From the NCBI RefSeq assembly GCF_040655735.1, contig NZ_JBFAKK010000002.1:1-64000 (forward strand): a DNA stretch of 64,000 bases. Reading direction: 5' to 3'. Under the pieces are notes generated by a model. It saw nothing but the letters and a program-made list of their open reading frames with translations. It was not told the origin of the DNA and ran no database searches. Below, piece after piece: positions 31,286 through 39,901 of the stretch (its first letter is position 1; each line of letters begins with the position of its first letter). The stretch comes from Phytomonospora sp040655735 (GTDB lineage Bacteria; Actinomycetota; Actinomycetes; Mycobacteriales; Micromonosporaceae). The position numbers and the translations under genes are program-made.

Positions 31286-32314
31286 ATGACTTTGGGAACC
31301 GTCGCCATGGCCATCCTCGGGGACGACGATCTGCTGCCCTGGGACCTCTACGAGTACGGCATCGTCGCCTCGATCTTCGGCTCGCCGCAGCCCGATCTGG
31401 CCGACCCCTGGTACGACCTGAAGTTCTGTGCCGCCTCGCCGCGCGAGCGCGAGTTCGGCCACGGTTTCGCGCTGACGCCCGCTCACGGGCTCGACGACCT
31501 GGTCGCCGCCGACACGGTGATCGTGCCGTCGGTGCCGCAGGCGTGCGTGACCGGTGTGGTCGACGTGGCGCCCGAGCTGGTGGAGGCGTTGCGGGCCGCG
31601 CATGCCCGAGGCGCGCGGATGGTCGGGTTGTGCGACGGGGCTTTCGCATTGGCCGCGGCGGGCATCCTCGACGGGCGGCGGGCGACCGTCCACTGGGAGC
31701 ACACGGCCAAGCTGCGGCAGCGGCATCCCGAAGTCGTCATCGACGACTCCGTGCTCTACGTCGACGAGGGCGACGTCCTCACCGGGGCGGGGATGACGGC
31801 CGGGCTCGACCTGTGTCTGCACGTGGTCCGCCGCGACCTCGGCGCGCGGATCGCCAACCGGCTCGCTCGCCGGATGGTGATCCCGCCGCATCGCGCGGGC
31901 GGGCAGGCGCAGTTCATCGAGCTGTCCATGCCCGTCGCCGACGACGATGGGCTCGGCTCGGTCCTCGACTGGGCCAGCGCGAACCTGGACCGGCCGCTGA
32001 CCGTCGACGACCTCGCCAAGCGTGCGAACATGAGCCCGCGCACCTTCTTCCGGAGGCTGCACGAGTCGGCGGGCACGACGCCGCTCCAGTGGTTGCTGCA
32101 CCAGCGGCTCGCCTACGCGCAGTCGCTGCTGGAGTCGTCGAAGCTGTCCGTCGACGCGGTCGCGCGGATGTGCGGCCTCGGTACGGCGGCCAATCTGCGG
32201 CGGCACTTCTCCCTTCAGATAGGCGTGTCGCCGGCGGAGTACCGGCGCACGTTCCAGCTCGGCCCGGGGGCGGATCCGGGCGCGCTCACAGGCGTGAGCG
32301 CAGCCCGGCGATGA
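31286..32314 (+). CDS. GlxA-family AraC-type transcriptional regulator
   Basis: 342 residues. The N-terminal DJ-1/PfpI (class I glutamine amidotransferase-like) domain spans about 1-190, with the nucleophile-elbow region RMVGLCDGAFALAAAGILDG, so the Cys is retained, and DSVLYVDEGDVLTGAGMTAGLDLCLHVV. The C-terminal AraC double helix-turn-helix spans about 225-325 (RPLTVDDLAKRANMSPRTFFRRL and SVDAVARMCGLGTAANLRRHF, SPAEYRRTF). GlxA-type regulators usually activate adjacent catabolic or redox genes in response to a metabolite; the divergent dehydrogenase is the obvious target. Its 3' end overlaps the convergent TetR gene by 29 bases. Confidence 0.9.
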   Translation: MTLGTVAMAILGDDDLLPWDLYEYGIVASIFGSPQPDLADPWYDLKFCAASPREREFGHGFALTPAHGLDDLVAADTVIVPSVPQACVTGVVDVAPELVEALRAAHARGARMVGLCDGAFALAAAGILDGRRATVHWEHTAKLRQRHPEVVIDDSVLYVDEGDVLTGAGMTAGLDLCLHVVRRDLGARIANRLARRMVIPPHRAGGQAQFIELSMPVADDDGLGSVLDWASANLDRPLTVDDLAKRANMSPRTFFRRLHESAGTTPLQWLLHQRLAYAQSLLESSKLSVDAVARMCGLGTAANLRRHFSLQIGVSPAEYRRTFQLGPGADPGALTGVSAARR

Positions 32315-32921
32315 TCGTGCGGGCGCCGTCGTCGAAGGTCTCGTCCGGATTGTCGCGCCACATCTCCCCGAGTGTCGCCGCCGACAGGGGGTAGCGCGAG
32401 GCGTCGAGGTTCGACGACGGCATGCCTCTGGCGTAGGGGTTTTCCTCGGCGTAGGTGTGGCCCAAGCGCGCCTGTTCCTCGATGGTGAAACCGACGGTGT
32501 AGTGGAAGAGGACCGGGAAACCCCGTGCCGCTTCGGGCGGGGAGAACCCCGCGTCGGTCAGGGTCCGCAGCGTCAACTCGGTCGTGCGGAACATGGCCGG
32601 GTGCGAGATGTTGGTGCCCGCGAAGACGCGCGCGCCGTCCCGGTAGCGGAGCATGCCTCGGCGCAGCCGGCGTGTGGTGTCCAGCAGCCAGTCCTCCCAG
32701 GTCTCGCCTCTCGCGGGGGACTCCAGGCCGTCGACCGTCTCGACGAACATGACCTCGGCCATCTCGTCGAGCAGCTCCTGCTTGCCTTTCACGTGCCAGT
32801 ACAGCGCGGGGGCCTTGATGTCGAGCTCCTTGGCCACCGCGCGCATGGTGAGCCCTTCCAGCCCGACGTCGTTGAGCAGGCCGAGTGAAGTGCGGGCGAT
32901 CAGGTTCGCGTCGATTTTCAT
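32286..32921 (-). CDS. TetR-family repressor with TetR_C domain
   Basis: 211 residues. HTH: SLGLLNDVGLEGLTMRAVAKEL, then DIKAPALYWHVKGKQELLDEM, the TetR-class reading with ALYWHVK typical of tetracycline-repressor-like proteins. The C-terminal ligand domain includes RRGMLRYRDGARVFAGTN, FHYTVGFTIEEQARLG and a long terminal helix. ATG 32921. Divergent from the FAD monooxygenase gene; two similar 18-base sites over the monooxygenase promoter are the likely operators. Drug- or aromatic-compound-induced derepression is inferred from the partner. Confidence 0.9.
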   Translation of the reverse strand: MKIDANLIARTSLGLLNDVGLEGLTMRAVAKELDIKAPALYWHVKGKQELLDEMAEVMFVETVDGLESPARGETWEDWLLDTTRRLRRGMLRYRDGARVFAGTNISHPAMFRTTELTLRTLTDAGFSPPEAARGFPVLFHYTVGFTIEEQARLGHTYAEENPYARGMPSSNLDASRYPLSAATLGEMWRDNPDETFDDGARTIIAGLRSRL

Positions 32922-32940
32922 GACCCCTCCAAATTCCTCC

Positions 32941-32987
32941 TTGACAACTTAACACAGTTCGAGTAATCCTTAACAGCGTTCGACTAA
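32941..32987 (+). promoter_or_regulatory. Monooxygenase promoter overlapped by duplicated TetR operator
   Basis: TTGACA (32941-32946), a 17-base spacer and TAATCC (32964-32969) form a near-consensus sigma-70 promoter. Two 18-base direct repeats, TTAACACAGTTCGAGTAA (32949-32966) and TTAACAGCGTTCGACTAA (32970-32987), cover the spacer, the -10 box and the start point. The centre-to-centre distance is 21 bases, two helical turns. Confidence 0.7.
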
Positions 32988-33006
32988 CAACGTTAAGGAG
33001 ATCATC

Positions 33007-34611
33007 ATGATCCGGGCAGAAGTGATCATCGCGGGCGGCGGGCCGAGCGGACTGATGCTCGCCGGGGAGCTGCGGCTCGCCGGCGTCGACGTCCTCGTGC
33101 TCGAACGCCTCGCCTCGGGCATGCAGGAGTCGCGGGCGGGCGGAATCCACGCCCGGACCATGGAGATCTTCGACCAGCGGGGACTCCTCGACGCGATGCT
33201 CCCCGAGATCAAGCGGATGAACGTCGCGCACTTCTCCGCCCTCTGGCTCGACGTCAGCACCATGCCGACGCGCCACCCCTACCTGGGCATGATCCTGCAG
33301 AGCCGCATCGAACGACATCTCGGCGACTGGACCTCCGGGCTCGGCGTGCGCGTCATGCGCGACGCCGAAGTCGTCGGCGTCGAACAAGGCGACACCGGGG
33401 TCGAGGTCCGCGTCAGATCCGCGGCAGGGGAGGAAAGCGTCGTCCACGGGGACTACCTCGTCGGCTGCGACGGCGGCCGCAGCGCCGTGCGCAGACTCGC
33501 CGGCTTCGAGTTCCCCGGGACCCCGGCGAGCATGACCGCGCTGCTCGCCGACGTCGAACTCGCCGAGCCGCCCGCCGGGCGGGTCTTCCAGGAGCGCCGC
33601 GAGCACGGGTCCTTCTCGGTGATGGACTTCGAGCCGGGCTGGTACCGGGTCATGACCAACGAGTACGACCACGTCATCGACCGCGACGCCGAGGTCGGCC
33701 TCGAAGACGTCCGCAAGGCCATGGTCAAAATCGCCGGCACCGACTTCGGGATGCACTCGCCGCGCTGGGTCTCGCGCTTCAGTGACGCCGCCCGGCAGGC
33801 GAGCGAGTACCGGCGCGGGCGGGTGCTGCTGGCCGGCGACGCCGCGCACATCCACTTCCCGGCGGGCGGGCAGGGGCTCAACACGGGTGTGCAGGACGCG
33901 GTGAACCTCGGGTGGAAACTCGCGGCGGTGGTGCGGGGCGGCGCGGAGGAGCTGCTCGACACCTACCACTCCGAGCGGCACCCGGTGGGCGAGCGCGTGC
34001 TGCACAACACGAGAGCGCAGACGGTCCTGGGCGCGCCCGGAGAGCACATGACCGCCCTGCGGGAGACCTTCGCGGGGTTGCTCGGGATCGAGGAGGCGAA
34101 CGCGCGGCTCGCGGGGATGATCACGGCCCTCGACGTGCGCTACGAGATGGGCGGAGGCGGAGACCACCCGCTGCTGGGGCTGCGGGTGCCGGACGTGGAG
34201 ATCGAGCTTGCCGGGGCCGATGGTGCCGAGAGGACGCAGAGAACTGGTGGGACCGATAGGACCGGCGGGGCCTCGCGGGTCCACGAGTTGCTGCGGACGG
34301 GGAGATGGGTGCTGCTCGACCTCGGCGTGGGGCGCGACCCGGCAGCAGAGCCAGACACGGCTGCGGGGCTCGACCTGGCCGCGGGGCTCGACCTGGCGGC
34401 TTTGGCGGCGGAGAGAAGCGAGGTCGACCTGGTGGCGGCGACCTGCCCGGAACAGAGATGGGCACTGCCGCCGACGGGTGAGGTGGAGGCACCGCTGGCG
34501 GTGCTGATCCGGCCCGACGGGCACGTGGCGTGGGTGGGCATGGGCGCCGACGGCGACGCGGAAGGACTGCGGGCGGCGATGAGGAGGTGGTTCGGGACGA
34601 GGGGGGAATGA
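33007..34611 (+). CDS. FAD-dependent aromatic/drug monooxygenase (class A flavoprotein)
   Basis: 534 residues, of the PHBH/PgaE/rifampicin-monooxygenase group. Motifs: FAD dinucleotide fold VIIAGGGPSGLMLAGELRLA, ending with Glu (VLVLE), the ARTMEIFDQRGLLD segment, the DG motif YLVGCDGGRSAVRRLAG, and the GD motif RVLLAGDAAHIHFPAGGQGL. A thioredoxin-like C-terminal domain (WVLLDLGVG; LAVLIRPDGHVAWVG) follows, as in PgaE-type hydroxylases. The region near 415-470 contains short repetitive sequence (RTQRTGGTDRTGG, AAGLDLAAGLDLAAL). It uses NAD(P)H and O2 to hydroxylate an aromatic substrate. AAGGAG stands five bases before ATG. Repressed by the divergent TetR. Confidence 0.9.
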   Translation: MIRAEVIIAGGGPSGLMLAGELRLAGVDVLVLERLASGMQESRAGGIHARTMEIFDQRGLLDAMLPEIKRMNVAHFSALWLDVSTMPTRHPYLGMILQSRIERHLGDWTSGLGVRVMRDAEVVGVEQGDTGVEVRVRSAAGEESVVHGDYLVGCDGGRSAVRRLAGFEFPGTPASMTALLADVELAEPPAGRVFQERREHGSFSVMDFEPGWYRVMTNEYDHVIDRDAEVGLEDVRKAMVKIAGTDFGMHSPRWVSRFSDAARQASEYRRGRVLLAGDAAHIHFPAGGQGLNTGVQDAVNLGWKLAAVVRGGAEELLDTYHSERHPVGERVLHNTRAQTVLGAPGEHMTALRETFAGLLGIEEANARLAGMITALDVRYEMGGGGDHPLLGLRVPDVEIELAGADGAERTQRTGGTDRTGGASRVHELLRTGRWVLLDLGVGRDPAAEPDTAAGLDLAAGLDLAALAAERSEVDLVAATCPEQRWALPPTGEVEAPLAVLIRPDGHVAWVGMGADGDAEGLRAAMRRWFGTRGE

Positions 34612-35630
34612 CGAGGAGCCTGTGGGTGTGAGCGGTCGGTCGCGGCCGCGCTCGGCCCGAGGGCGGGACGACTCGTGTGCGCGGGCGGGAGTCTGCGCGC
34701 CTGGGGTGGTTCCGACGGCCCGAGGAATCGCCCGTGCGTGGGTGAGGGACGCGACGAGCCCGGCCTTGCCGGGACGTGCCGTGAATCGCCATCGCGCGGG
34801 TGGGGGACGCCGAGCCCGGCAACCCTCACCCACGCCCAGGAACCGCGTGCGCGGGTGAGGGTGCCCAACGCGGGAAGCGGACGGGCCTGCGCGGGAACCG
34901 CCGTGCGCGAGCGGGTGGCCGAAGCCGAAGGCCCTCGCTGGCAGCGGGTGGAACCGCCGTGCGCGCGAGCGGGCGGGCGGCCAACCGACTCTAGGGCGTC
35001 CTGTGAGACGTCAACCGCCGTGCGCGCGAGCGGGCGGGCCGGCTGCGCTCGGTCCTGAGGCGGGCGCTGCCATGCGAGGGCCGGTGCCTCCAACGCCGGA
35101 AGCAGATCGGCCCGAGCGTGGAAGCCGCAGTGACTGCGGGGTCGGTGGCCGCGGCATTGGGTGCGGACGGGCTGCGTCAGGGAGCCGGTGTCTTGCTCCG
35201 GTGGCCGCAGCGCCGGCAGGAGAGGGGCGCCTGCGCCCGGCATCCGCCGCGCGTGTGTGAGCGGTCGGCGGGCCCCGGCCGCGCTCGGGTTCGAGCGCTG
35301 GGCGCGCTCGCGTGCGGGTTTTGGCCGCAGTGCTGGCGGGAGACAGGGCACCTGTGTCCGGGGACCGCCCTGTGCCTGGCTGCGGCCTGGCTGCGGCCTG
35401 TCGGTGGCCGGGCGACGGTCGGGCGACGGTCGGATGCGTCGGGCTCCTGCGTCAGACAGCGGCCACGCCGCAGTCGTGCTCCGCCCCGAGCGCGGGAGCC
35501 GCCGTGCGTGCGGGTCGGTGTCAGCGGACACGTCAGGGCCACGGGCTAAGCTGCGGGGGCGGGGCGGGCACGAACGTGGGCACGTCAACCGCGTGAGACG
35601 GACATGGGGACGGCGGAGGGAAACGGCATC
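34612..35630. repeat. 1-kb gap filled with degenerate repeats, no convincing gene
   Basis: No frame here shows a recognisable protein. The sequence is made of diverged direct repeats. AACCGCCGTGCGCG followed by AGCGGGCGG recurs at about 34895, 34952 and 35013, the last two identical over some 27 bases, with a weaker copy near 35497. A unit of about 55 bases starting GGCCGCAG recurs at 35204 and 35324. GTGAGCGGTCGG occurs at 34628 and 35258. Short tandem units (GGGCGACGGTC, GGCTGCGGCCT) occur at 35380-35430. Both recR-side genes point away from it. The ybaB promoter should lie near 35550-35610. Confidence 0.65.
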
Positions 35631-35963
35631 ATGATGCCCGACATGCAAGGGCTGCTCCAGCAGGCCCAGCAGATGCAGCAGCAGTACGCGGAGGCGCAGG
35701 CCGAACTCGCCTCGGCGAAGGTCGAGGGCAGCGCCGGGGGCGGCCTGGTCAAGGCCGTCGTCACCGGCGACAACACCCTCGTGTCGGTCAAGATCGACCC
35801 GTCGGTGGTCGACGCCGACGACATCGAGACCCTCGAAGACCTCGTCGTCGCCGCCATCCACGCCGCCGGCACCGAGGCGCGCAAGCTCGCCGAGAAGAAG
35901 CTCGGCGCGCTCACTCAGGGCCTCGGAGGTCTCGGCGACAGCCTCGGCCTGCCCGGCTTCTAG
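35631..35963 (+). CDS. ybaB: YbaB/EbfC nucleoid-associated protein
   Basis: 110 residues. A Gln-rich N-terminal coiled coil (MQGLLQQAQQMQQQYAEAQAEL), the DNA-binding/dimer beta region (VEGSAGGGLVKAVVTGDNTLVSVKIDPSVV), and DDIETLEDLVVAAIHAAGTEA are the family pattern throughout. It binds DNA and is almost always co-transcribed with recR. The frame is open from 35604, but ATG 35631 with GGAGGG upstream gives the usual start. recR follows nine bases after its stop. Unlike in most actinobacteria it is separated from dnaX by 13.6 kb. Confidence 0.93.
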   Translation: MMPDMQGLLQQAQQMQQQYAEAQAELASAKVEGSAGGGLVKAVVTGDNTLVSVKIDPSVVDADDIETLEDLVVAAIHAAGTEARKLAEKKLGALTQGLGGLGDSLGLPGF

Positions 35964-35972
35964 GCGGACGAC

Positions 35973-36569
35973 GTGTACGAAGGCGCACTCGCCGACCTCA
36001 TCGAGGAACTCGGCCGCCTCCCCGGCATCGGGCCGAAAGGCGCGCAGCGCATCGCGTTCCACATCCTCTCGGCCGACACCCACGACATCGACAAGCTCGC
36101 CGACGCGCTCAAGCGCGTCAAGCAGCTCGTCCGCGTCTGCGAGATCTGCTTCAACGTGTCCGAAGAGGACCGCTGCCGCATCTGCCGCGACGGACGCCGC
36201 ACCGACGAGAACATCTGCGTCGTCGAGGAGTCCAAGGACGTCATCGCCGTCGAGCGCACCGGCGAGTTCCGCGGCCGCTACCACGTACTCGGCGGTGCGA
36301 TCAATCCGCTTGAAGGCATCGGCCCGGACAACCTGCGCATCCGCGAACTGATGACGCGCCTCCAGGCGGGCGAGACCAAGGAACTCATCCTCGCCACCGA
36401 CCCCAACACCGAGGGCGAGGCGACCGCGACGTACCTGGCGCTGCTCGTCAAGCCGATGGGCATCACCGTTTCCCGCCTGGCCAGCGGCCTGCCGGTCGGC
36501 GGGGACCTGGAGTACGCCGACGAGATCACCCTCGGCCGCGCGTTCGAAGGCCGACGGGTCCTGGATTGA
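35973..36569 (+). CDS. recR: Recombination protein RecR
   Basis: 198 residues, full length. RecR with RecF/RecO loads RecA onto gapped DNA. The helix-hairpin-helix LGRLPGIGPKGAQRIAFHIL stands near the N-terminus, the C4 zinc finger CEICFNVSEEDRCRIC in the middle, the Toprim domain includes CVVEESKD and ATDPNTEGEATATYL, and the C-terminal Walker-B-like part has RLASGLPVGGDLEYADEITL. The start is GTG 35973, directly downstream of ybaB. Its stop overlaps the TTG start of the next gene (TTGA). Confidence 0.96.
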   Translation: MYEGALADLIEELGRLPGIGPKGAQRIAFHILSADTHDIDKLADALKRVKQLVRVCEICFNVSEEDRCRICRDGRRTDENICVVEESKDVIAVERTGEFRGRYHVLGGAINPLEGIGPDNLRIRELMTRLQAGETKELILATDPNTEGEATATYLALLVKPMGITVSRLASGLPVGGDLEYADEITLGRAFEGRRVLD

Positions 36570-37078
36570 GGCTCACCCGGGGCGGGTGGCACGTCTTAGC
36601 CCTCGCCGTCGCCGTGGTCATGGCGGCGGCCATGCCCTTCGCGATCGTGTGGCGGATGACGCTGGCCTGCTCCGAGGACCTCGCCGCCGAGGAGGCCGAG
36701 GTCCACAGCGACCACCGCTTCACCGCCGATGACATAGGCGGCATCGGCGACTACATCGGTGTGCACTGGGCCCTCGACCGTCTCGGCGACTGCTCGTCGG
36801 GGCGCCCGCCCGAGGCGCTGGTCTACCGCGCCCTCTTCGAGCTGGACGCGCCGAGCGTGCAGACACTCCTCTGGGATCACACGTGGCTGCCCGCCACGCC
36901 CGTGACCGCCGACGGCCCGGCCGGTGAGAACGCGATCGGCTCGGCGCTGCTCGCCTACGTGCCGGCGGGCGCCGAGTGGTCGATGGCCGCCGCGCTCGAC
37001 ATGGCCGACCTCGGCGCGTACACCGGCTCGCTCTTCCTCGACGCCGAGCACGCCCTCGCCTACGCGCGCTTCTGGTGA
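36566..37078 (+). CDS. Membrane-anchored hypothetical protein behind recR
   Basis: 170 residues. TTG start at 36566 overlapping the recR stop. One N-terminal transmembrane helix (HVLALAVAVVMAAAMPFAIVW) and an outer domain with two cysteines (TLACSEDLAAEEAE, LGDCSSGRPPEAL). The rest is acidic and helical with aromatic ends (TLLWDHTWLP, LAYARFW). No family is recognised. Coupling to recR is positional; a role in recombination is not implied. Confidence 0.7.
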   Translation: MRLTRGGWHVLALAVAVVMAAAMPFAIVWRMTLACSEDLAAEEAEVHSDHRFTADDIGGIGDYIGVHWALDRLGDCSSGRPPEALVYRALFELDAPSVQTLLWDHTWLPATPVTADGPAGENAIGSALLAYVPAGAEWSMAAALDMADLGAYTGSLFLDAEHALAYARFW

Positions 37079-37088
37079 GGCGCCGCCG

Positions 37089-38054
37089 TCACTCGATGAG
37101 CACGACGGCGACCTCGGTCCCGCCGAACAGGATCAGGCAGCCGGTGCCGCCGCCCCAGTTGAAGTGGCCGTCGACGTTCACGTCCAGCCCGTAGACGAGC
37201 GGCGCCGGGCCGCCGTCGGCGAGACGGGCGAAGATCGTGGCGAACAGGTCGCGGCCGAGGTGGGCCACCAGGAGCTCGTCGGGAAACCGCGGCCGCGCGG
37301 ACTCCATCTCATCGGCCGAGATCGCGCCGAGCAGCGAGGCGCCTTCGGCGGCGCGGTACAGGTTTCCCGCCTCGAAGACGTTCAGGAACGTGGTGAACTC
37401 GGCCGGCGAGAGAGCGTCGAGATCATCCTCGTCCTCGTCGTAGATCTCATCGTCGTCGACGAGATCGGCGCCGTTCTCCCGCCACCACTCGTCGACGGCC
37501 GTCCCGGGATCGGCCGCTTCGGCCAGGTCGAGGCCGTGCTCGGCGAAGGTCACCGCGGCCTCGATCCGGGCGTTCTCGCCGACCGACACGAACTCGCCCA
37601 GCAGGCGGTTGACGCAGGCGAGGCGCTCTCCGGAGCCGGGGCCCAGGTCGGCGGGGTCCGGCCCGTCACCGGGCTCCGCGGGGCGAGGTGCCAGCGACAG
37701 GCGCAGCGCGCGGCCGGATGCCGAGCCGCCGACCAGGACGATCCCGTCGTCGGTGCCGACCCGCGAGAGCCGCGGGAACCGGTCGACGACCGTTCGCCCG
37801 ATCGCGGCGGTGAGGGCGCTCGCCGCTTCGTCGAGGTCTCCGCCGAGGAACCGGGTCAGCAGTTCCTCGACATCGCCGGCGCCGGTCACCGCTTCGCCCG
37901 CGCCATCGGCGGGAAGGTCGCTCGCGTTTCCCACCACGACTTCCCCGCGCAGGTCGCCCCTGCGCGCCCAGTGCGGCAGCAGCCGCATCGCCGTCGCCAG
38001 GTCGAGCGCGCTCGGGCCTGCGCTGCCCGCCTGCACGGCCCCATCGCCGGTCAT
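37089..38054 (-). CDS. Hypothetical cytosolic protein
   Basis: 321 residues, acidic (DLVDDDEIYDEDEDDLDAL near 200-220), without signal or membrane segments. The C-terminal end (LVYGLDVNVDGHFNWGGGTGCLILFGGTEVAVVLIE) is beta-rich and glycine-rich. I do not recognise a family. It converges with the recR-linked gene with a gap of ten bases, and follows the GNAT gene on the same strand by 24 bases, so it is probably the last gene of the MFS-peptidase-GNAT transcript. Confidence 0.65.
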   Translation of the reverse strand: MTGDGAVQAGSAGPSALDLATAMRLLPHWARRGDLRGEVVVGNASDLPADGAGEAVTGAGDVEELLTRFLGGDLDEAASALTAAIGRTVVDRFPRLSRVGTDDGIVLVGGSASGRALRLSLAPRPAEPGDGPDPADLGPGSGERLACVNRLLGEFVSVGENARIEAAVTFAEHGLDLAEAADPGTAVDEWWRENGADLVDDDEIYDEDEDDLDALSPAEFTTFLNVFEAGNLYRAAEGASLLGAISADEMESARPRFPDELLVAHLGRDLFATIFARLADGGPAPLVYGLDVNVDGHFNWGGGTGCLILFGGTEVAVVLIE

Positions 38055-38078
38055 CGTCAGTCTCCCGTCCTCATCGCG

Positions 38079-38894
38079 TCAGGCGCCCCACACATACGGC
38101 GTCGTCGTCTCCACCGCGAGCAGCCCGAGCCTGCGCAGGATCGGCATGCTGTCGTCGGAGGCGTCGACCTGCACGTACTTGTACCCGCGCTCGACCGCCA
38201 GCCGCGCCCGGTAGGCCACCATCGCCTTGTAGATTCCCTTGCCGCGCCACTGCTCCAGCGTCGAGCCGCCCCAGAAGGACGTGAACTCGGTGCCCTCGTG
38301 GAAACGCATCCAGGCCGCGCAGACGACCTCACCGGTCGCCTCCACCTCGGCGACGATCACGACCGCCGGGTCGCCGACCTCGGAGAGGTCGCGCGTGAGC
38401 GCGTCGACCATCCACGAACAGTCGTAGCCCCACACGGTCTCCTGCATGGCCGCGATCTTCTCCAGGTCGGCGCGTTCGCTCACCTCTCGAATGCGCACGC
38501 CCTCGGGCGGCTTCGCCTCGCCGGCCAGCACAGCGGCCTCGCCGACGATGAGCGTCTCGCGCTCCTCCGGCACGAAACCGGCGGCGGCGAGGCGATCGGT
38601 GAGGTCGGCCGGCCGGTCGAGGCCGTGCGTCTTCCACTCCACCGACAGGCCATGAGCGCCGAAGTGCGCGCACTGGCGGGCGATCAGCGCGTCGAGTTCG
38701 GCGCCCTCGAGGCCGTCGAGTCCCGTGTAGGTGAGGAAACCACGCCCGGTCAGGGGCGTCTTGCGATGCAGCGGACCGTCGGTGTCGATGTTCGAGACAT
38801 TGTCGACGAGCAGCCGCGCGCGGATCTGCTCGGTGTAGGCGGCGCGGTAGGCGTCGGCGAGAGGTGTGCGATCAAGATCGTCCATATGGGTCAC
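38079..38894 (-). CDS. GNAT-family N-acetyltransferase
   Basis: 271 residues. The N-terminal half is a divergent GNAT-like region. The C-terminal half (about 130-271) carries the GNAT core: VRIREVSERADLEKIAAMQ, VVIVAEVEATGEVVCAAWMRFH (beta-4), FWGGSTLEQWRGKGIYKAMVAYRA (acetyl-CoA pyrophosphate loop QWRGKGIY), and YKYVQVDASDDSMPILRRLGL. The substrate is unknown. GTG 38894 overlaps the stop of the upstream peptidase gene as GTGA; ATG 38885 three codons later is the alternative start. Confidence 0.85.
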   Translation of the reverse strand: MTHMDDLDRTPLADAYRAAYTEQIRARLLVDNVSNIDTDGPLHRKTPLTGRGFLTYTGLDGLEGAELDALIARQCAHFGAHGLSVEWKTHGLDRPADLTDRLAAAGFVPEERETLIVGEAAVLAGEAKPPEGVRIREVSERADLEKIAAMQETVWGYDCSWMVDALTRDLSEVGDPAVVIVAEVEATGEVVCAAWMRFHEGTEFTSFWGGSTLEQWRGKGIYKAMVAYRARLAVERGYKYVQVDASDDSMPILRRLGLLAVETTTPYVWGA

Positions 38895-39895
38895 CTAAGC
38901 ACCAGCGCGCGCAGGCGGTCCACAGGTATTCCGGGCAGCGTCCGGCCCTGGAAGCCGACGGTCGTGCGCGCGGCCACGAGCGAGTTGAGCACCGACTCCT
39001 CGACGGCGTCGAGCGCGGCGGCGAACAACGGGCTCAGCCCCTGGTCGGACGGGGCGGCGCCGCTCGCGGTCGAGAAGGCGACCCCGTAGTCGCCGCTGCC
39101 GTGGGAGTAGTCCGCGCCGGTTCGGCCGAGCCCGAACACCAGCCGTCGCGCCAGCCGGGTCAGCTGCCGGGCGTCGAGCGGCGCGTCGGTCGCCGCGATG
39201 ATCATGCACGAACCCGCCTCGGGCGCGTTCGGGTCGGCCAGGCCCAGTTCGGCGTGCCCGGCGGTGACGCCGCCGACCCGCAGCGTGCCACCGAAGTTCG
39301 CCTGCACCAGCACTCCGAGGGTCACCTCCCCGCCCGGCAGGTCCACGAGCCGCGAGGCCGTGCCGATCCCCGCCTTGTAACCCAGCGCCCCCGTGCCGGT
39401 CCCGGCGCCGACCGAGCCCTCCGCGACCGGCCCTCCCGCCGCCTCGCCGATCGCCGCGAGAACGTCGGCCTCACCGACCGGCCGCGAGCGCCCGTCGGAG
39501 AGGAAACCGTCGTTGCACTCGCCGACGAAGGGGTTGAAGGACACGACTGCGGAGTGGGCGGGCTGCGCCAGCATCCACGTGACCAGGGCGTCGGCGGCGC
39601 GGAACGCCGACAGCGTCGAGGTCAGCACGATCGGCGACTCCAGGACGCCGAGTTCGGCGAGCTGCGTCGAGCCGATGAGTTTCCCGTAGCCGTTTCCCAC
39701 GTGGAGTCCGGCCGCGACGGTTGAGTCCGGGCCGATGCCCTCGGGGACGATCGCGGTGACGCCGCTGTGGATCGCCGGCGGCCGCAGGATCGTGGTGTGC
39801 CCGACGAGTACGCCCGGCACGTCGGTGATGGCGTTGTGCGGGCCGGTGCGGCCGGGCGCGGGTACGAGTCCGTGATCGCGGGCGCGTGTCGTCAT
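38891..39895 (-). CDS. P1-family (DmpA-like) aminopeptidase
   Basis: 334 residues. DmpA/P1 peptidases are N-terminal nucleophile hydrolases that cleave themselves before a Ser and release N-terminal residues from short peptides. The family features are seen: NAITDVPGVLVGHTTI at the N-terminus, HVGNGYGKLIGSTQLAELG, FNPFVGECNDGFLSD, GSVGAGTGTGALGYKAGIGTA, and the self-cleavage segment APEAGSCMIIAATDAPLDARQ with Gly-Ser. ATG 39895. It is sandwiched between the GNAT gene (GTGA overlap) and the MFS gene (six-base gap), so the three form one operon. Confidence 0.9.
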   Translation of the reverse strand: MTTRARDHGLVPAPGRTGPHNAITDVPGVLVGHTTILRPPAIHSGVTAIVPEGIGPDSTVAAGLHVGNGYGKLIGSTQLAELGVLESPIVLTSTLSAFRAADALVTWMLAQPAHSAVVSFNPFVGECNDGFLSDGRSRPVGEADVLAAIGEAAGGPVAEGSVGAGTGTGALGYKAGIGTASRLVDLPGGEVTLGVLVQANFGGTLRVGGVTAGHAELGLADPNAPEAGSCMIIAATDAPLDARQLTRLARRLVFGLGRTGADYSHGSGDYGVAFSTASGAAPSDQGLSPLFAAALDAVEESVLNSLVAARTTVGFQGRTLPGIPVDRLRALVLR

Positions 39896-39901
39896 GGGGG
39901 A

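Noticed and set aside
34895..35040. CRISPR array
   Set aside because: Three or four imperfect repeats with uneven spacing, repeat sequence continuing into the spacers, and no cas genes in the window.
34622..35634. Several plus-strand frames of 60-157 codons in the repeat gap
   Set aside because: Overlapping in all frames, repetitive composition, no ribosome sites of note and no recognisable motif.
34140..36284. A 714-codon minus-strand frame spanning the repeat gap, ybaB and recR
   Set aside because: It runs antisense through ybaB and recR, and its translation is serine/proline/arginine repeats without domains; the frame is a by-product of GC-rich sequence.
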